Shown here: in pieces, positions 39,125 to 48,416 of the stretch
Layout: every line of letters starts with the position of its first letter
Position numbering within the stretch: the first letter of the stretch is position 1
Assembly: GCF_038811545.1 (NCBI RefSeq)
Contig: NZ_CP133319.1
Span: forward strand, 1,951,516 to 2,015,515
Reading direction: 5' to 3'
Origin: Rhodoligotrophos sp. CJ14
Lineage (GTDB): Bacteria > Pseudomonadota > Alphaproteobacteria > Rhizobiales > Im1
Length of the DNA: 64,000 bases
Notes under the pieces: model-generated
Seen by the model: only the letters and a program-made list of their open reading frames with translations
Database searches by the model: none
What the model was told of the DNA's origin: nothing
Made by a program: the position numbers and the translations under genes

Positions 39125-39985
39125 ATGTTTCGCGCTTGTTTTAAAGCAATCGCCTTGGCCGCAGCCATGGGTGTTGCCGGGCTGACGGGCCTCGCAAGCA
39201 CACCGTCTTTCGCTGCCGATCTTCTCCAGACCATCAAGGACAAGGGCAAGTTCGTCGTCGGCACCGAAGCTCGCTATCCTCCGTTCGAATTCGTCGAGAA
39301 CGGCAAGATCGTAGGCTACGGCCCCGATCTCTTCGACGAGGTCATGAAGGCGCTGCCCGGCGTACAGGTCGAGCGGCTGGATCTTCCCTTTCAGGGATTG
39401 CTGCCAGGCCTTCAGGCCAAGAAGTTCGACGCTATCATCACCGCCGTTACGGTCAATAAGCGCCGTTTCGACACCTATTACCTCACCTTACCCATCGCGG
39501 ATGCAACCTTCGCCGTGGTGAAGCGCAAGGGCGATACCAGCATCACCAAGCCCGAGGATCTCGCCGGCAAAGTGGTGGGCACCCAGGCGGGATCCGCCCA
39601 GCTCGCCGGCACGGAGCTCTTCTCCAAGCAGCTCGCCGAGAAGGGCGAAGGCATCGACAGCATCGAGACCTATGTGGACTTCAATGAGGCCTATGCAGAT
39701 CTCGCGGCCGGGCGTGTCGATGCGGTGGTGAACTCGTTGCCGAACCTGCTTTATCTTCAGAAGCAGCGGCCCGACGCGTTCGAAGTCGTCCAGCCGACCT
39801 TCGGCCCGAAAACCTATTTCAGCTGGGTCGTGCGCAAGGATGACGAGAGCGCATCCCTCGGCAAGTTCCTGGATGAGCAGCTGCGCAAGCTGAACCAGGA
39901 TGGCACCATGAAGAAGCTGCAGGAAAAATGGTTCGGCTTCCCCATGGAGCTTCCCTCGGACGCACTGCCGACGCCTGAAAACTGA
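39125..39985 (+). CDS. Amino acid ABC transporter substrate-binding protein (family 3)
   Basis: A 286-residue periplasmic protein. A signal peptide of about 30 residues ends TPSFAA. The mature part starts LLQTIKDKGKFVVGTEARYPPFEFVENGKIVGYGPDLFDEVMKAL, the family 3 signature, with AAGRVDAVVNSLPNL later. GGGAGGGT precedes the ATG. It opens a four-gene transporter operon (39125-42170) for a polar or basic amino acid or a guanidino/ureido relative, judged from the neighbours. Confidence 0.94.
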   Translation: MFRACFKAIALAAAMGVAGLTGLASTPSFAADLLQTIKDKGKFVVGTEARYPPFEFVENGKIVGYGPDLFDEVMKALPGVQVERLDLPFQGLLPGLQAKKFDAIITAVTVNKRRFDTYYLTLPIADATFAVVKRKGDTSITKPEDLAGKVVGTQAGSAQLAGTELFSKQLAEKGEGIDSIETYVDFNEAYADLAAGRVDAVVNSLPNLLYLQKQRPDAFEVVQPTFGPKTYFSWVVRKDDESASLGKFLDEQLRKLNQDGTMKKLQEKWFGFPMELPSDALPTPEN

Positions 39986-40025
39986 GGCCAATTCCGCCGC
40001 TGGCGCACCTTGAGTCGACGGGTCG

Positions 40026-40679
40026 ATGGAATTCTTTTCGCTTCTTGGCACCTATCTCCCGACCCTGCTCTGGGGCGCCTGGATGACCTTGCTGATCTCC
40101 GGCACCGCCATCGTGCTCGGGATGCCCTTGGGCCTGCTCCTATGCTTCGGCCTGGTCTCCAAGCACACAGTGCTGCGGCGCCTGGCGCTCATCTATCAGA
40201 GCGCCTGGCGCGGCACGCCCATCTTGGTGCAGCTGTTCATCATTTTCTACCTGCTGCCCTCGATCGGGATCGATGTGCCGCCTGTCATTGCCGCCATCAT
40301 CGCCCTGACCATGAACACCGCCGCCTTCCAGGCGGAGATCTTTCGCGGCGGCCTGCTCGCGATCCCTTCCGGCCAGATGGAGGCCGCGCGCATGGTCGGC
40401 ATCCAGACCTGGCCGGCGCGGATCCACATCATTATCCCGCAGATCTTCCGGCTGGTGCTGCCGTCCCTCGTGAACGAGACCATCAGCATCCTGAAAAATT
40501 CCTCGCTCGTATCGGTCATCGCCGTAACCGAGCTGATGCGCGTGAGCCAGCAGATCGTGGCCGTCAACTACCGCGCCTTCGAGATCTACACCATGGCGGC
40601 CATCATCTACCTCATCATGACCTTGGGGCTCTCGTTTATGGGCCGCTATGCCGAACAGCGCTTGGCGCTCAAACGATGA
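40026..40679 (+). CDS. Amino acid ABC transporter permease (HisM/GlnP family)
   Basis: A 217-residue membrane protein with five helices. The EAA loop is SGQMEAARMVGIQTWPARIHIIIPQIFRLVLPSL near residue 118. YQSAWRGTPILVQLFIIFYLLP and the NTAAFQAEIFRGGLLAIP segment are standard for polar amino acid permeases. It is 40 bases after the binding protein and 10 bases before the second permease. Confidence 0.94.
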   Translation: MEFFSLLGTYLPTLLWGAWMTLLISGTAIVLGMPLGLLLCFGLVSKHTVLRRLALIYQSAWRGTPILVQLFIIFYLLPSIGIDVPPVIAAIIALTMNTAAFQAEIFRGGLLAIPSGQMEAARMVGIQTWPARIHIIIPQIFRLVLPSLVNETISILKNSSLVSVIAVTELMRVSQQIVAVNYRAFEIYTMAAIIYLIMTLGLSFMGRYAEQRLALKR

Positions 40680-40689
40680 GACGCGCGCC

Positions 40690-41340
40690 ATGACCTTTGA
40701 TCCGAGCCTCTATCTGCAATACGGACCGCTGCTCCTGCAGGGCTTCGCGACCACCGCCTGGATTTGCCTGTTTGCGACCCTGATCGGCATCGGCATCGGG
40801 TTGGCCGCAGCCCTCATCGGTGCCACGCCCTTTGCGCCGCTACGCTGGCTCGTGCGCACCTATATCGAGGTGATGCGCGGCGTGCCCATCCTCATCCTGC
40901 TCTTCATCCTGTATTACGGCGGTCCGTCCTTCGGCCTGCGTTGGCGGGCCGAGACGGTGGGCATCATCGGGCTCGGCGTCTATAGCGGTGGCTATTTCGC
41001 CGAAATCTTCCGCGCCGGCTTCCAATCCATTCCCGCCGGACAGATCGAGGCGGCCCGCATGATCGGTCTGTCCTCCGGTCAGATCATCACGCGCATCAAG
41101 CTGCCGCAGATGCTCCTTCTGATCATCCCGCCGATGATCAACCAGATCATCATCCTCATCAAGGAATCCGCGGTGCTCTCCATCATCACCGTGGCCGAGC
41201 TCACCAAGAACACCGCGCAGTTCGTCAACGAGACCTATGCGGTCATCGAGCCCTATCTCGCGGCAGCCCTGCTCTATTGGCTGCTCATTGAGCTTGTCTC
41301 CTGGCTGGGCCGGGCGATCGAGCGCCGCGTCAGTTACTAG
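40690..41340 (+). CDS. Amino acid ABC transporter permease (HisQ/GlnP family)
   Basis: A 216-residue membrane protein, the second permease of the transporter. The EAA loop is [34 protein letters not shown], preceded by [23 protein letters not shown] and [18 protein letters not shown]. It starts at ATG 40690; the frame is open upstream into the first permease gene. The ATPase gene follows 8 bases later. Confidence 0.94.
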   Translation: MTFDPSLYLQYGPLLLQGFATTAWICLFATLIGIGIGLAAALIGATPFAPLRWLVRTYIEVMRGVPILILLFILYYGGPSFGLRWRAETVGIIGLGVYSGGYFAEIFRAGFQSIPAGQIEAARMIGLSSGQIITRIKLPQMLLLIIPPMINQIIILIKESAVLSIITVAELTKNTAQFVNETYAVIEPYLAAALLYWLLIELVSWLGRAIERRVSY

Positions 41341-41348
41341 GAAGCGTC

Positions 41349-42170
41349 ATGGCCGACACCAGCACACAAAGCGCAGAGCCGATCATCCGCATCCGCGGAC
41401 TCACCAAGATCTTCGGCCAGTTCACGGCGTTGCAGTCCATCGATCTCGACATTTTTCCCTCCGAGGTGGTTTGCATCATCGGTCCCTCCGGTTCGGGCAA
41501 GAGCACGCTGCTGCGCTGTGTAAGCTTTCTCGAGGAACATACCGAAGGGGAGATCACCATCGAAGGACGCCCGCTCGGCTTCGTTCAAACCCCCGGCGGC
41601 CGGGTGCGCGATGGCGAGCGCGGCATCGACGAGACGCGCCGCAACCTGGGCATGGTCTTTCAGCACTTCAATCTCTGGCCGCATATGACGGCCCTCGGCA
41701 ACATCACTCTCGGGCTGAGGCTCACAAAGAAGATGAGCCGCGCGGAAGCGGACAAGCTTGGCCGCGAGGCGCTTGCCCGAGTGGGTCTTGCCGATAAGGC
41801 GGATCGTCATCCCGGCCAGCTCTCGGGCGGCCAGCAGCAGCGCGTCGCGATCGCCCGCGCCCTGGCCATGGGCCCCCATGTCATGCTGTTCGACGAGCCC
41901 ACCTCCGCCCTCGACCCCCAATTGGTGGGCGAGGTGCTCGACACAATGAGCACCCTTGCCCGCGAAGGCATGACCATGATGATCGTGACCCACGAGATGG
42001 GTTTTGCAGCCCAGGCGGCCGATCGCGTCGTGTTCATGGACAACGGCCGGATCATCGAGCAGGGCCCGCCACAAGAGCTCTTCGTGAACCCCAAGAGCGC
42101 AAGACTCCAGGAGTTTCTCAACACCTGGAAGCAGCGGAACCTGTTGTTCAGCAACACAGAACCGGCCTGA
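41349..42170 (+). CDS. Amino acid ABC transporter ATP-binding protein
   Basis: A 273-residue ATPase of the GlnQ/HisP group. Walker A is [24 protein letters not shown] near 38, the signature is [17 protein letters not shown], Walker B is [16 protein letters not shown] and the switch histidine is in [24 protein letters not shown] is the Q-loop of this group. It completes the transporter operon; the DUF1989 gene follows after 142 bases. Confidence 0.96.
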   Translation: MADTSTQSAEPIIRIRGLTKIFGQFTALQSIDLDIFPSEVVCIIGPSGSGKSTLLRCVSFLEEHTEGEITIEGRPLGFVQTPGGRVRDGERGIDETRRNLGMVFQHFNLWPHMTALGNITLGLRLTKKMSRAEADKLGREALARVGLADKADRHPGQLSGGQQQRVAIARALAMGPHVMLFDEPTSALDPQLVGEVLDTMSTLAREGMTMMIVTHEMGFAAQAADRVVFMDNGRIIEQGPPQELFVNPKSARLQEFLNTWKQRNLLFSNTEPA

Positions 42171-42312
42171 TCCAGCCCGGTCGCTACACACAGAGGCCAG
42201 TGAGCACAATCCGCTTTACTTCGCCAAATAACGAAATGAATTTCTTTTGTTTGCTGTTTACCGCAACCAATGGCCTGAGCAATGTGCCGGCCGATGAATG
42301 GGAGGTTTGGAC

Positions 42313-42921
42313 ATGACCAAGACCGGCGAACTGATGACGATCCCCGCGCGGAAAGGCCGTGCGGTACGGCTCAAGGAGGGCCAGGCGATCAAGATCATCA
42401 ACACCCATGGCGAGCAGGTCGTAGACACCTGGTGCTTCAGCGCAGAAGATCTCACCGAATTCATGTCGATGGAACATACGCGCCCGACCTTGGGTAAGAT
42501 CTTCCCCACCAAGGGCGACAATCTCTATTCGAACCGGCGCCGGCCTATCCTGTTCTTCGAAGAGGACACATCGCCCGGCATCCACGACACTCTGATCGCC
42601 GCTTGCGATGATTATCGCTATGGCCTGCTCGGCTGCACCGAATATCACGACAACTGCACGGATAATCTGCACGCAGGCATGCGCCAGATCGGCCTGCGCG
42701 CGCCGGAAACCCCGAGCCCGCTCAATCTCTGGATGAACATCCCGGTTGACGAGCACGGCAAAACCAGCTGGGGCGAGCCGGTCTCCAAGCCGGGCGATTA
42801 CGTCATCCTGCGCGCCAGGATGGACTGCGTGGTCGCGATGTCATGCTGCCCGCAGGATATCCTGCCGATCAACGGCAAGGCAGGTAAGCCGACCGAGGCA
42901 CACTACCAGATCCTCGATTGA
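42313..42921 (+). CDS. DUF1989 (urea carboxylase-associated family) protein
   Basis: A 202-residue protein with the family features: IPARKGRAVRLKEGQAIKIINTHGEQVVDTWCF at the N-terminus, RPTLGKIFPTKGDNLYSN, FFEEDTSPGIHDTLIAACDDYRYGLLG, then CTEYHDNCTDNL and a late CCPQDILPINGK. Several conserved cysteines and histidines could bind a metal. Paired DUF1989 proteins form a carboxyguanidine deiminase in guanidine degradation; here only one copy is seen, so activity is uncertain. GGGAGG precedes ATG 42313. It may be read from its own promoter in the AT-rich gap 42171-42312. Confidence 0.9.
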   Translation: MTKTGELMTIPARKGRAVRLKEGQAIKIINTHGEQVVDTWCFSAEDLTEFMSMEHTRPTLGKIFPTKGDNLYSNRRRPILFFEEDTSPGIHDTLIAACDDYRYGLLGCTEYHDNCTDNLHAGMRQIGLRAPETPSPLNLWMNIPVDEHGKTSWGEPVSKPGDYVILRARMDCVVAMSCCPQDILPINGKAGKPTEAHYQILD

Positions 42922-42931
42922 GACCCTGAAG

Positions 42932-42956
42932 GCGGGGCTCGTCCATCGAGCCCCGC
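42932..42956. terminator. Bidirectional terminator-like hairpin between convergent genes
   Basis: GCGGGGCTCG (42932-42941) and CGAGCCCCGC (42947-42956) are exact complements around a 5-base loop. It lies 11 bases after the DUF1989 stop and 13 bases after the convergent ureohydrolase stop. No U-run on either side. Confidence 0.7.
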
Positions 42957-42968
42957 AACCGTCCAGCT

Positions 42969-43964
42969 TTAGCGGATATGGGCCCGCCGCCAGGCATCCT
43001 TATGGCCGCCCCGCGCCGCGGCGAGACAGCATAGCGCTTCTGCCACCAGCCGCGCCGCGAGCACGCTCGTGGTGCCGCTCGCCGTATCGAAATCCGGCGA
43101 GACCTCGACCAGATCGAAGCCGGCAAACCCGTCGCGCCCGACGATGCGCACACCGCGAATGATCTCGCGCGAGGTGAGCCCGCCAGGCTCGAGGCTGTTC
43201 GTGCCCGGCGCAAAGGCGGGATCGACACTGTCGATATCGACGCTGATATAGAGCTTGGCACCGCCGGCTGTCGCGATATTGCGTGCCTTCTCCGCGACAG
43301 CCTCCATCCCTTCCTGCTCGATCTGCTCCATGGGAAATACCGAGATCCCCATTTCCTGATAGAGCGGCGTCCATTCCGGCAGATTGCGCGGCCCGCGCGC
43401 GCCAATAATGGCAACGCGCTTGGGGTCGATCTGATCGAGCTCACAGATCCGCAAAAGCGGTGATGCCCGCGTCAGCCGGTCTCCCTCCAGCGACTCGCTT
43501 AAGTCGAGATGCGTATCAAACACCACGAGGCCCATCGGGCTTTTATGATGGGAGGTCACCGCCTTCACGGCGGGGAACGAAATGCCGTGATCTCCGCCGA
43601 GGCTAAAGGGAACCGCGCCTTTCTCCAGCAGCTGCGTGAGCCTGTTCTCGAACCGGCGATAGCTCTCGGCATTATTGCCGGGCACCACATCCACATCGCC
43701 AACGTCAACGATTTTCAGATGCTCGACGATATCGACATCCCAGTCGAAATTGCGGCGCCCGAACAATAGCGAGAATTTCCGGATCTCCTGGGGTCCCCGG
43801 CGCGTGGCGCCGCCGCGGAACGTGGCAATGCCGTCATAGGGCATGCCGATGATCGCCGCATCCGCATCAAGCGTTGCGAGATCCGGCACATAATCGACCG
43901 CCATGAATGGCGGCACGTCCCCATAGATCTTTGGCACGTCACCCGGCCGAAGTGCTTCCCGCAT
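42969..43964 (-). CDS. Ureohydrolase family protein (agmatinase/guanidino-acid hydrolase type), copy 1
   Basis: A 331-residue arginase-superfamily enzyme that would release urea from a guanidino compound with a two-Mn centre. Ligand motifs are SLGGDHGIS (near 122), VVFDTHLDLSE (near 146, Thr in place of the usual Ala of DAHxD) and ISVDIDSVDPAFAPG (near 240). The following substrate loop reads TNSLEPGGLTSRE instead of the agmatinase TGTPxxGG, so the guanidino substrate probably differs from agmatine. It is divergent from the second ureohydrolase gene over 228 bases. Confidence 0.9.
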   Translation of the reverse strand: MREALRPGDVPKIYGDVPPFMAVDYVPDLATLDADAAIIGMPYDGIATFRGGATRRGPQEIRKFSLLFGRRNFDWDVDIVEHLKIVDVGDVDVVPGNNAESYRRFENRLTQLLEKGAVPFSLGGDHGISFPAVKAVTSHHKSPMGLVVFDTHLDLSESLEGDRLTRASPLLRICELDQIDPKRVAIIGARGPRNLPEWTPLYQEMGISVFPMEQIEQEGMEAVAEKARNIATAGGAKLYISVDIDSVDPAFAPGTNSLEPGGLTSREIIRGVRIVGRDGFAGFDLVEVSPDFDTASGTTSVLAARLVAEALCCLAAARGGHKDAWRRAHIR

Positions 43965-44192
43965 TCATCTTCCCCTAAACTGTGCCGCGGCCCGCGAAAT
44001 TAGGCCCGCACGCATGGACCTGTGCGCTGGATCGACACTTCCACCGCTCACCCCATCCTTAAATAGGAATAAGCCAAAGGTCACTTCGCGATTCCACGAA
44101 TGATCTCCGGACCTCGCCTATGTTCAAGACGCAGCCGACGCAGTAACACAGGCCCCAGAGCCATACGATCCAAGCACCGGAGAATCGGTCCC

Positions 44193-45152
44193 ATGTCTCA
44201 AAACGAGTTCCAGCCCATCGATGCGAGCTTGGTCCCGCGCTTTGCCGGGATCGCGAGCTTCATGCGCCTGCCGATCGTCTCCTCGCCCGAAGGTCTCGAC
44301 ATCGCCCTGTTCGGCATCCCATGGGATGGCGGCACCACCAATCGGGCCGGCGCCCGCCATGGCCCCCGTGAGATCCGCAATCAGTCGAGCCTGATGCGTC
44401 GGGTGCATCACGTCACCGGTACCGAGCCGTTCTCGATCGCGAAGATCGCCGATATCGGTGATGTCGGCGTAAACCCGATCGACCTGATGGACGGCCTGCG
44501 CCTGATCGAGGAAGGTGTCGCCCGGATTGTGAAGGCCGGTGCAATTCCGCTCGGTGCCGGCGGCGACCATCTGACCACACTGCCGGTCATGCGCGCGGTG
44601 GCCAAGCAGCGGCCGGTGGGCATGATCCATTTCGATGCCCATTCCGATACCAATGACCGCTATTTCGGCGAGAACCTCTATACCCATGGCACGCCGTTCC
44701 GTCGCGCCATAGAGGAAGGGCTGCTTGATCCAAAGCGCACCGTCCAGATCGGCATCCGCGGCTCGATCTATGATCCCGGCGAGCATGACTGGGCGCGCGA
44801 GCAAGGCATCCGCATCATCTATATGGAGGAATTCGTAAAGCGCGGTGCCGAAGAAGTCATGAGCGAAGCCCGCTCCATCGCTGGCAACGGGCCAACTTAC
44901 ATCTCCTTCGACATCGACTGTATCGACCCCTCCATGGCGCCGGGCACCGGCACGCCCGAGGTCGGCGGCTTCACCACCCGCGAGGCCCAGCAGATGCTCC
45001 GCCTGCTGGATGGCGTGAAGATCGTCGGCGCGGATGTGGTCGAAGTCGCGCCGCCTTTCGACATAGGCGGAATGACCGCGCTCGCCGGCGCAACCATGAT
45101 GTTCGAGCTACTCACGGTCATCGCGCGCCAGTGTGCCTCCACCAAGCGCTGA
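44193..45152 (+). CDS. Ureohydrolase family protein (agmatinase type), copy 2
   Basis: A 319-residue arginase-superfamily enzyme with canonical motifs: GAGGDHLTTLP (near 128), IHFDAHSDTND (near 152) and ISFDIDCIDPSMAPGTGTPEVGG (near 240), giving all six Mn ligands. GIPWDGGTTNRAGARHGPREIRN near 42 is standard for agmatinase and guanidinopropionase-type enzymes. I chose ATG 44193; the frame is open to 44100. It is only distantly similar to copy 1, so they are not a recent tandem duplication. Confidence 0.93.
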   Translation: MSQNEFQPIDASLVPRFAGIASFMRLPIVSSPEGLDIALFGIPWDGGTTNRAGARHGPREIRNQSSLMRRVHHVTGTEPFSIAKIADIGDVGVNPIDLMDGLRLIEEGVARIVKAGAIPLGAGGDHLTTLPVMRAVAKQRPVGMIHFDAHSDTNDRYFGENLYTHGTPFRRAIEEGLLDPKRTVQIGIRGSIYDPGEHDWAREQGIRIIYMEEFVKRGAEEVMSEARSIAGNGPTYISFDIDCIDPSMAPGTGTPEVGGFTTREAQQMLRLLDGVKIVGADVVEVAPPFDIGGMTALAGATMMFELLTVIARQCASTKR

Positions 45153-45166
45153 TGCAGCAGGAAACG

Positions 45167-45193
45167 CAGATGGGCTCACATGGAGCCCATCTG
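45167..45193. terminator. Bidirectional terminator-like hairpin between convergent genes
   Basis: CAGATGGGCTC (45167-45177) and GAGCCCATCTG (45183-45193) form a perfect 11-bp stem around ACATG, 15 bases from each of the two convergent stops (ureohydrolase copy 2 and the TRAP binding protein). Confidence 0.75.
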
Positions 45194-45207
45194 TCGGGCG
45201 CCAATCA

Positions 45208-46215
45208 TCACTGGGTCGACTGAAACGGCTTGGTGACCTCCTGGAATTTCGCCCAGACGTCCGGGTGGCGATCGATGAACTCCTTGTTCGCCTCCAATGC
45301 GGCTTTCCGGAACTCTTCGCGCGCCTGATCGCTGACCTGCTTCGCCTCGCCGCCATTCTTCAGCATGCGATCGAAGGTCTCCTGATCGAGCTTCTTGGCC
45401 ACGGGCCAGTTGGTCCGGATAAGCTCCAGCGTCGTGTCTTCGACCACCTTGCGCAGATCCTCTGGCAGGCCCTTCAGCCAGGCATCATCCACCAGCACCG
45501 CGTAAGTCACGAGGCTGAGGCCCGGAACGAGGCTGGCTTTCGGCGCAGCGCTTGGGCCCACGATTTCCCAGCCCCCGGCTGAGGTGAAAATCCCGTCGAT
45601 CGCGCCCTGCATCAGCGCAGGCGCCATGTCGGCGGCCGACATCGACACCGGGCTCGCGCCGAACTCGCGCATGAGGTTGAGCAGCACGCGGCCACCGGTC
45701 ACCCGCACCTTCTGGCCTTCGAGATCGCCGATCTTCTCGATGAACTGGTCGCGGAAGATGAAGAACAGATCAGCCGTGCGGGCCAAACCCATCACCCGAA
45801 TGCCGCTGGGCTCCACATATTGCGAGAGGAACTTGCCGATGGCCTCAGGCGCACCCTGATGCATCATCATTTCGTCCGTGATGGCGAATGGCAGGCTGAT
45901 CACACCGGTTTCCGGCGCGATCGTCTCGAGCCTCACCGCCACCGGCCAGACCATGTGAACCGCGCCCGATCCAAGGGCCGCGACCGCGTCTTGATCTTTA
46001 TACAGCGTTCCCGCGTGGAACACCTTGGGCACGATGCGCCCTTGCGTCCTCTCCTGGATCGTCTTTGCGTAATCATCGATGATCTTGGTCGACCAATGGG
46101 TGGTCGACAGCTCATCCGTGATGATCATCTCGATCGGCGTCTGAGCTTTGGCGGGCCCCGAAATGAGACCGAGACCCAATCCGACCAGCGCGGCCAGCCT
46201 GGCTATTCGTTTCAT
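45208..46215 (-). CDS. TRAP transporter solute-binding protein (DctP family), without adjacent permease
   Basis: A 335-residue periplasmic protein. A signal peptide (MKRIARLAALVGLGLGLISG, ending near KAQ) precedes TPIEMIITDELSTTHWSTKIIDDYA. The binding arginine is expected in GQKVRVTGGRVLLNLMREFGASPVSM. GGGGAGGAAA precedes ATG 46215. No DctQM genes adjoin it; the orphan DctQM pair at 54571-56433 shares its regulatory palindrome, so they probably form one transporter. Confidence 0.92.
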   Translation of the reverse strand: MKRIARLAALVGLGLGLISGPAKAQTPIEMIITDELSTTHWSTKIIDDYAKTIQERTQGRIVPKVFHAGTLYKDQDAVAALGSGAVHMVWPVAVRLETIAPETGVISLPFAITDEMMMHQGAPEAIGKFLSQYVEPSGIRVMGLARTADLFFIFRDQFIEKIGDLEGQKVRVTGGRVLLNLMREFGASPVSMSAADMAPALMQGAIDGIFTSAGGWEIVGPSAAPKASLVPGLSLVTYAVLVDDAWLKGLPEDLRKVVEDTTLELIRTNWPVAKKLDQETFDRMLKNGGEAKQVSDQAREEFRKAALEANKEFIDRHPDVWAKFQEVTKPFQSTQ

Positions 46216-46283
46216 TGGATTTCCTCCCCAAGGAGCAACTGGGTCTCTCATTCTGACCCGGTCGCGCGAGAAAATCCAGACTC

Positions 46284-46295
46284 AAGTACGTACTT
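46284..46295. promoter_or_regulatory. Operator palindrome AAGTACGTACTT, copy 1
   Basis: A perfect 12-bp palindrome, 69 bases upstream of the TRAP binding-protein start and touching the stop codon of the MFS gene. The surrounding 15 bases CAAGTACGTACTTAT are identical at copy 2 (48417-48428). The GT...AC core is the kind bound by GntR-family regulators. Confidence 0.65.
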
Positions 46296-47514
46296 ATTCC
46301 GATGTCACATGCGCCATCTCGGCCCGTTCGGCGCGGCGACCGCTCCAGACCAGCAGGCTGCCGAGCAGCGGCAGGAAGCCCAGAACCGCGTAAGTGTCGG
46401 CATAGGAGCCGTAGAGCTGGTAGATCGAGGCGAAAAGCGACGGCCCGACAACGACCCCCAGGAAGGTGAGCCCGAGCACGCCGCCAGCCACCGGGCCGAC
46501 CTGCCCCGGCGGGCTCAGCCGCGCGGCTTCCGCCAGCATCACGCCGTTCCAGCCGATGGAGGCGGCACTGAACAGGCAGAGCACGGTTATGATCAGCCAG
46601 GGTGCAAATCCCGGCAGCAACGGCATCAGCATGGCGCTCACGCTCGTCATGCAGCCAATCGCGCCCAGGAGCCCGAGCCCCCAGCCCGTCCTGTCGGCAA
46701 CCCAACCCCAGAATACGCGCCCCACCGCTCCCGACATCTGCACCGCGGCTGCGGCGGCACCCGCTTGGATGGGCCGCCAGCCGAATTCTTCGACCAGCAT
46801 GACCACCGCGAAGGACGCCAGCGACAGCTGCATCGCCGAGAAAAGGAACCCCATTGTGGCGAGCGCTCGCAATGGCGGCCGCCCCCAGACGGCGCGCATG
46901 CCCTCCAGCATCGTGCCATGAAGCCTGTAGGCGGGATCACGCTGCCGATCCCAGCGTGCCCGCACCGCCTGCAGCAGGAGCACTGAGACGAGCCCCGCAG
47001 CCGCGAAGGTGAGAAGCCCCCAACGCCACCCGAAGGTGACCGCCATGCTCGGCAGCACGAGCGCCACCAGGATGCCGCCGAGCGGCACGGCCGTCTGTTT
47101 GAGCGAGAAGATGAGATTGCGCTTGCCCGGCGGTGCGAGCTTATCCAGGAGGTCCGATGCCGCGGGATTGGTCAGCGCATACCCCATGCCGATCAACATA
47201 GATGCGAAGACGGCGACAATGACACTGCCGGAGGCCAAACCCGCGAGCCCCAGCGCACCGGCCAGCAAAGCCATCTGGCTCACCCGCGCCGGACCGAACT
47301 TGCGCACGACCCCGCCGCCGAACATCGAAACGATCGTCGCCAGCAGATAGATGAGGCTCACCTGATAGCCAATCGCGTGCGCATCAACCCCGAGATCGGC
47401 CGAGGCCATCGGCGCGACCGTGGTAAGTGCCAGAGCCGCGGCGCTGGCCAAGGCCTGGATCGCCACCGCGCTCGCCAGCGCGACCGGCAGGCTCGTGACC
47501 GGATCGTTGCTCAC
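46294..47514 (-). CDS. Major facilitator superfamily transporter
   Basis: A 406-residue protein with 12 predicted helices. The loop after helix 2 is GGGVVRKFGPARVSQ and a long basic loop (RARWDRQRDPAYRLHGT) separates the halves. I chose the GTG at 47514, which overlaps the stop of the CoA-ester lyase gene (GTGA) and puts helix 1 at the N-terminus; the frame is open to 47598. It may be a second route of uptake or efflux for the acid handled by this cluster. The substrate is not predictable. Confidence 0.88.
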   Translation of the reverse strand: MSNDPVTSLPVALASAVAIQALASAAALALTTVAPMASADLGVDAHAIGYQVSLIYLLATIVSMFGGGVVRKFGPARVSQMALLAGALGLAGLASGSVIVAVFASMLIGMGYALTNPAASDLLDKLAPPGKRNLIFSLKQTAVPLGGILVALVLPSMAVTFGWRWGLLTFAAAGLVSVLLLQAVRARWDRQRDPAYRLHGTMLEGMRAVWGRPPLRALATMGFLFSAMQLSLASFAVVMLVEEFGWRPIQAGAAAAAVQMSGAVGRVFWGWVADRTGWGLGLLGAIGCMTSVSAMLMPLLPGFAPWLIITVLCLFSAASIGWNGVMLAEAARLSPPGQVGPVAGGVLGLTFLGVVVGPSLFASIYQLYGSYADTYAVLGFLPLLGSLLVWSGRRAERAEMAHVTSE

Positions 47515-48353
47515 ACCGAATCGCGCCCGGCGCGCGCCAGGATCTGGCGGCTGCGTTCGATGATCGGCCGCTCGACCAGCCGCCCATCCAGCAGGCAAAC
47601 CCCACCAGCGGCCTCCTCGAAAGCTGCGATCACCCGCCGCGCCTGCTCAACAACATCCGGATCCGGCGCGAGCATCTTGTGAATGATCGGCACCTGCTTT
47701 GGATGAATGGCTGCACGTCCCTTGAAGCCGAGCGCGAAGCTCCGCTGCATTTCGGCCCGTTCGCCGGCCTCGTCGGCAAGCGCAATCCACGGCATGTCTA
47801 TGGAGGATATAGCCGCCCCGGCGGCAGCTTGCACCAGCCTGGCGCGTCCGGGAAGCAACGGGTCCCACGCAATCTCGACGCCGAGCTCACTCGCGAGATC
47901 TGCGCCGCCGAACATTAAAAACGTCAGGAATGAAGAGGCTTTCGCAATCTTGGGCGCGTCCTCGATGCCCGCGCAGGTCTCGATCAGCGCGCCGATCTCT
48001 ATGGACTTATCCACATCCGCGATGAGATCTCCGAGAAGCGCCACATCGCCAACGGACGCCTTGGGCACCACGATGCCGCCAAACCTCGCCCCGCTGCTGG
48101 CCGCATCCAGGAGCCCCCCGAGATCGTGATGGCCGATCAGGCTTCGGGGCGAGTTTATCCTCACGAAGATGTCCCCCGCACCTTCGGGAGCCTCCTTGAG
48201 GAAGGCGAGAACGGCCCGGCGCGCATCGGCCTTGTCCTGTGGCGCCACAGCATCCTCGAGGTCGATGATGACCGCATCTGCCCCTGCGGCAATTGCCTTG
48301 CCCCATCGCTCCGGGCGACTTCCCGGCACGAATAGATAGGACCGGCGACTCAT
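47511..48353 (-). CDS. HpcH/HpaI aldolase/CitE-like CoA-ester lyase (candidate (S)-citramalyl-CoA lyase)
   Basis: A 280-residue TIM-barrel lyase. RRSYLFVPGSRPERWGKAIAAGADAVIIDLEDAV, IFVRINSP, LIETCAGIEDA and AIHPKQVPIIH are CitE/citramalyl-CoA lyase hallmarks, with Glu in IETCAG and Asp in the MFGGADLASELG stretch as Mg ligands. In the itaconate pathway this enzyme splits citramalyl-CoA to acetyl-CoA and pyruvate. I used ATG 48353; an in-frame ATG at 48383 has GGGGAG nearby and is an alternative. First gene of a two-gene unit with the MFS gene. Confidence 0.9.
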   Translation of the reverse strand: MSRRSYLFVPGSRPERWGKAIAAGADAVIIDLEDAVAPQDKADARRAVLAFLKEAPEGAGDIFVRINSPRSLIGHHDLGGLLDAASSGARFGGIVVPKASVGDVALLGDLIADVDKSIEIGALIETCAGIEDAPKIAKASSFLTFLMFGGADLASELGVEIAWDPLLPGRARLVQAAAGAAISSIDMPWIALADEAGERAEMQRSFALGFKGRAAIHPKQVPIIHKMLAPDPDVVEQARRVIAAFEEAAGGVCLLDGRLVERPIIERSRQILARAGRDSV

Positions 48354-48416
48354 CGCCTTGTGCACATTCACTCCTGACGACATCAGCTCCCCGACAAAAT
48401 CGCCCTTGACCACCAC

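Noticed and set aside
42171-42312. Guanidine riboswitch sought before the DUF1989 gene and between the ureohydrolase genes (43965-44192)
   Set aside because: No ykkC-type consensus, ACGR-loop hairpin pair or guanidine-III pseudoknot pattern was found by eye.
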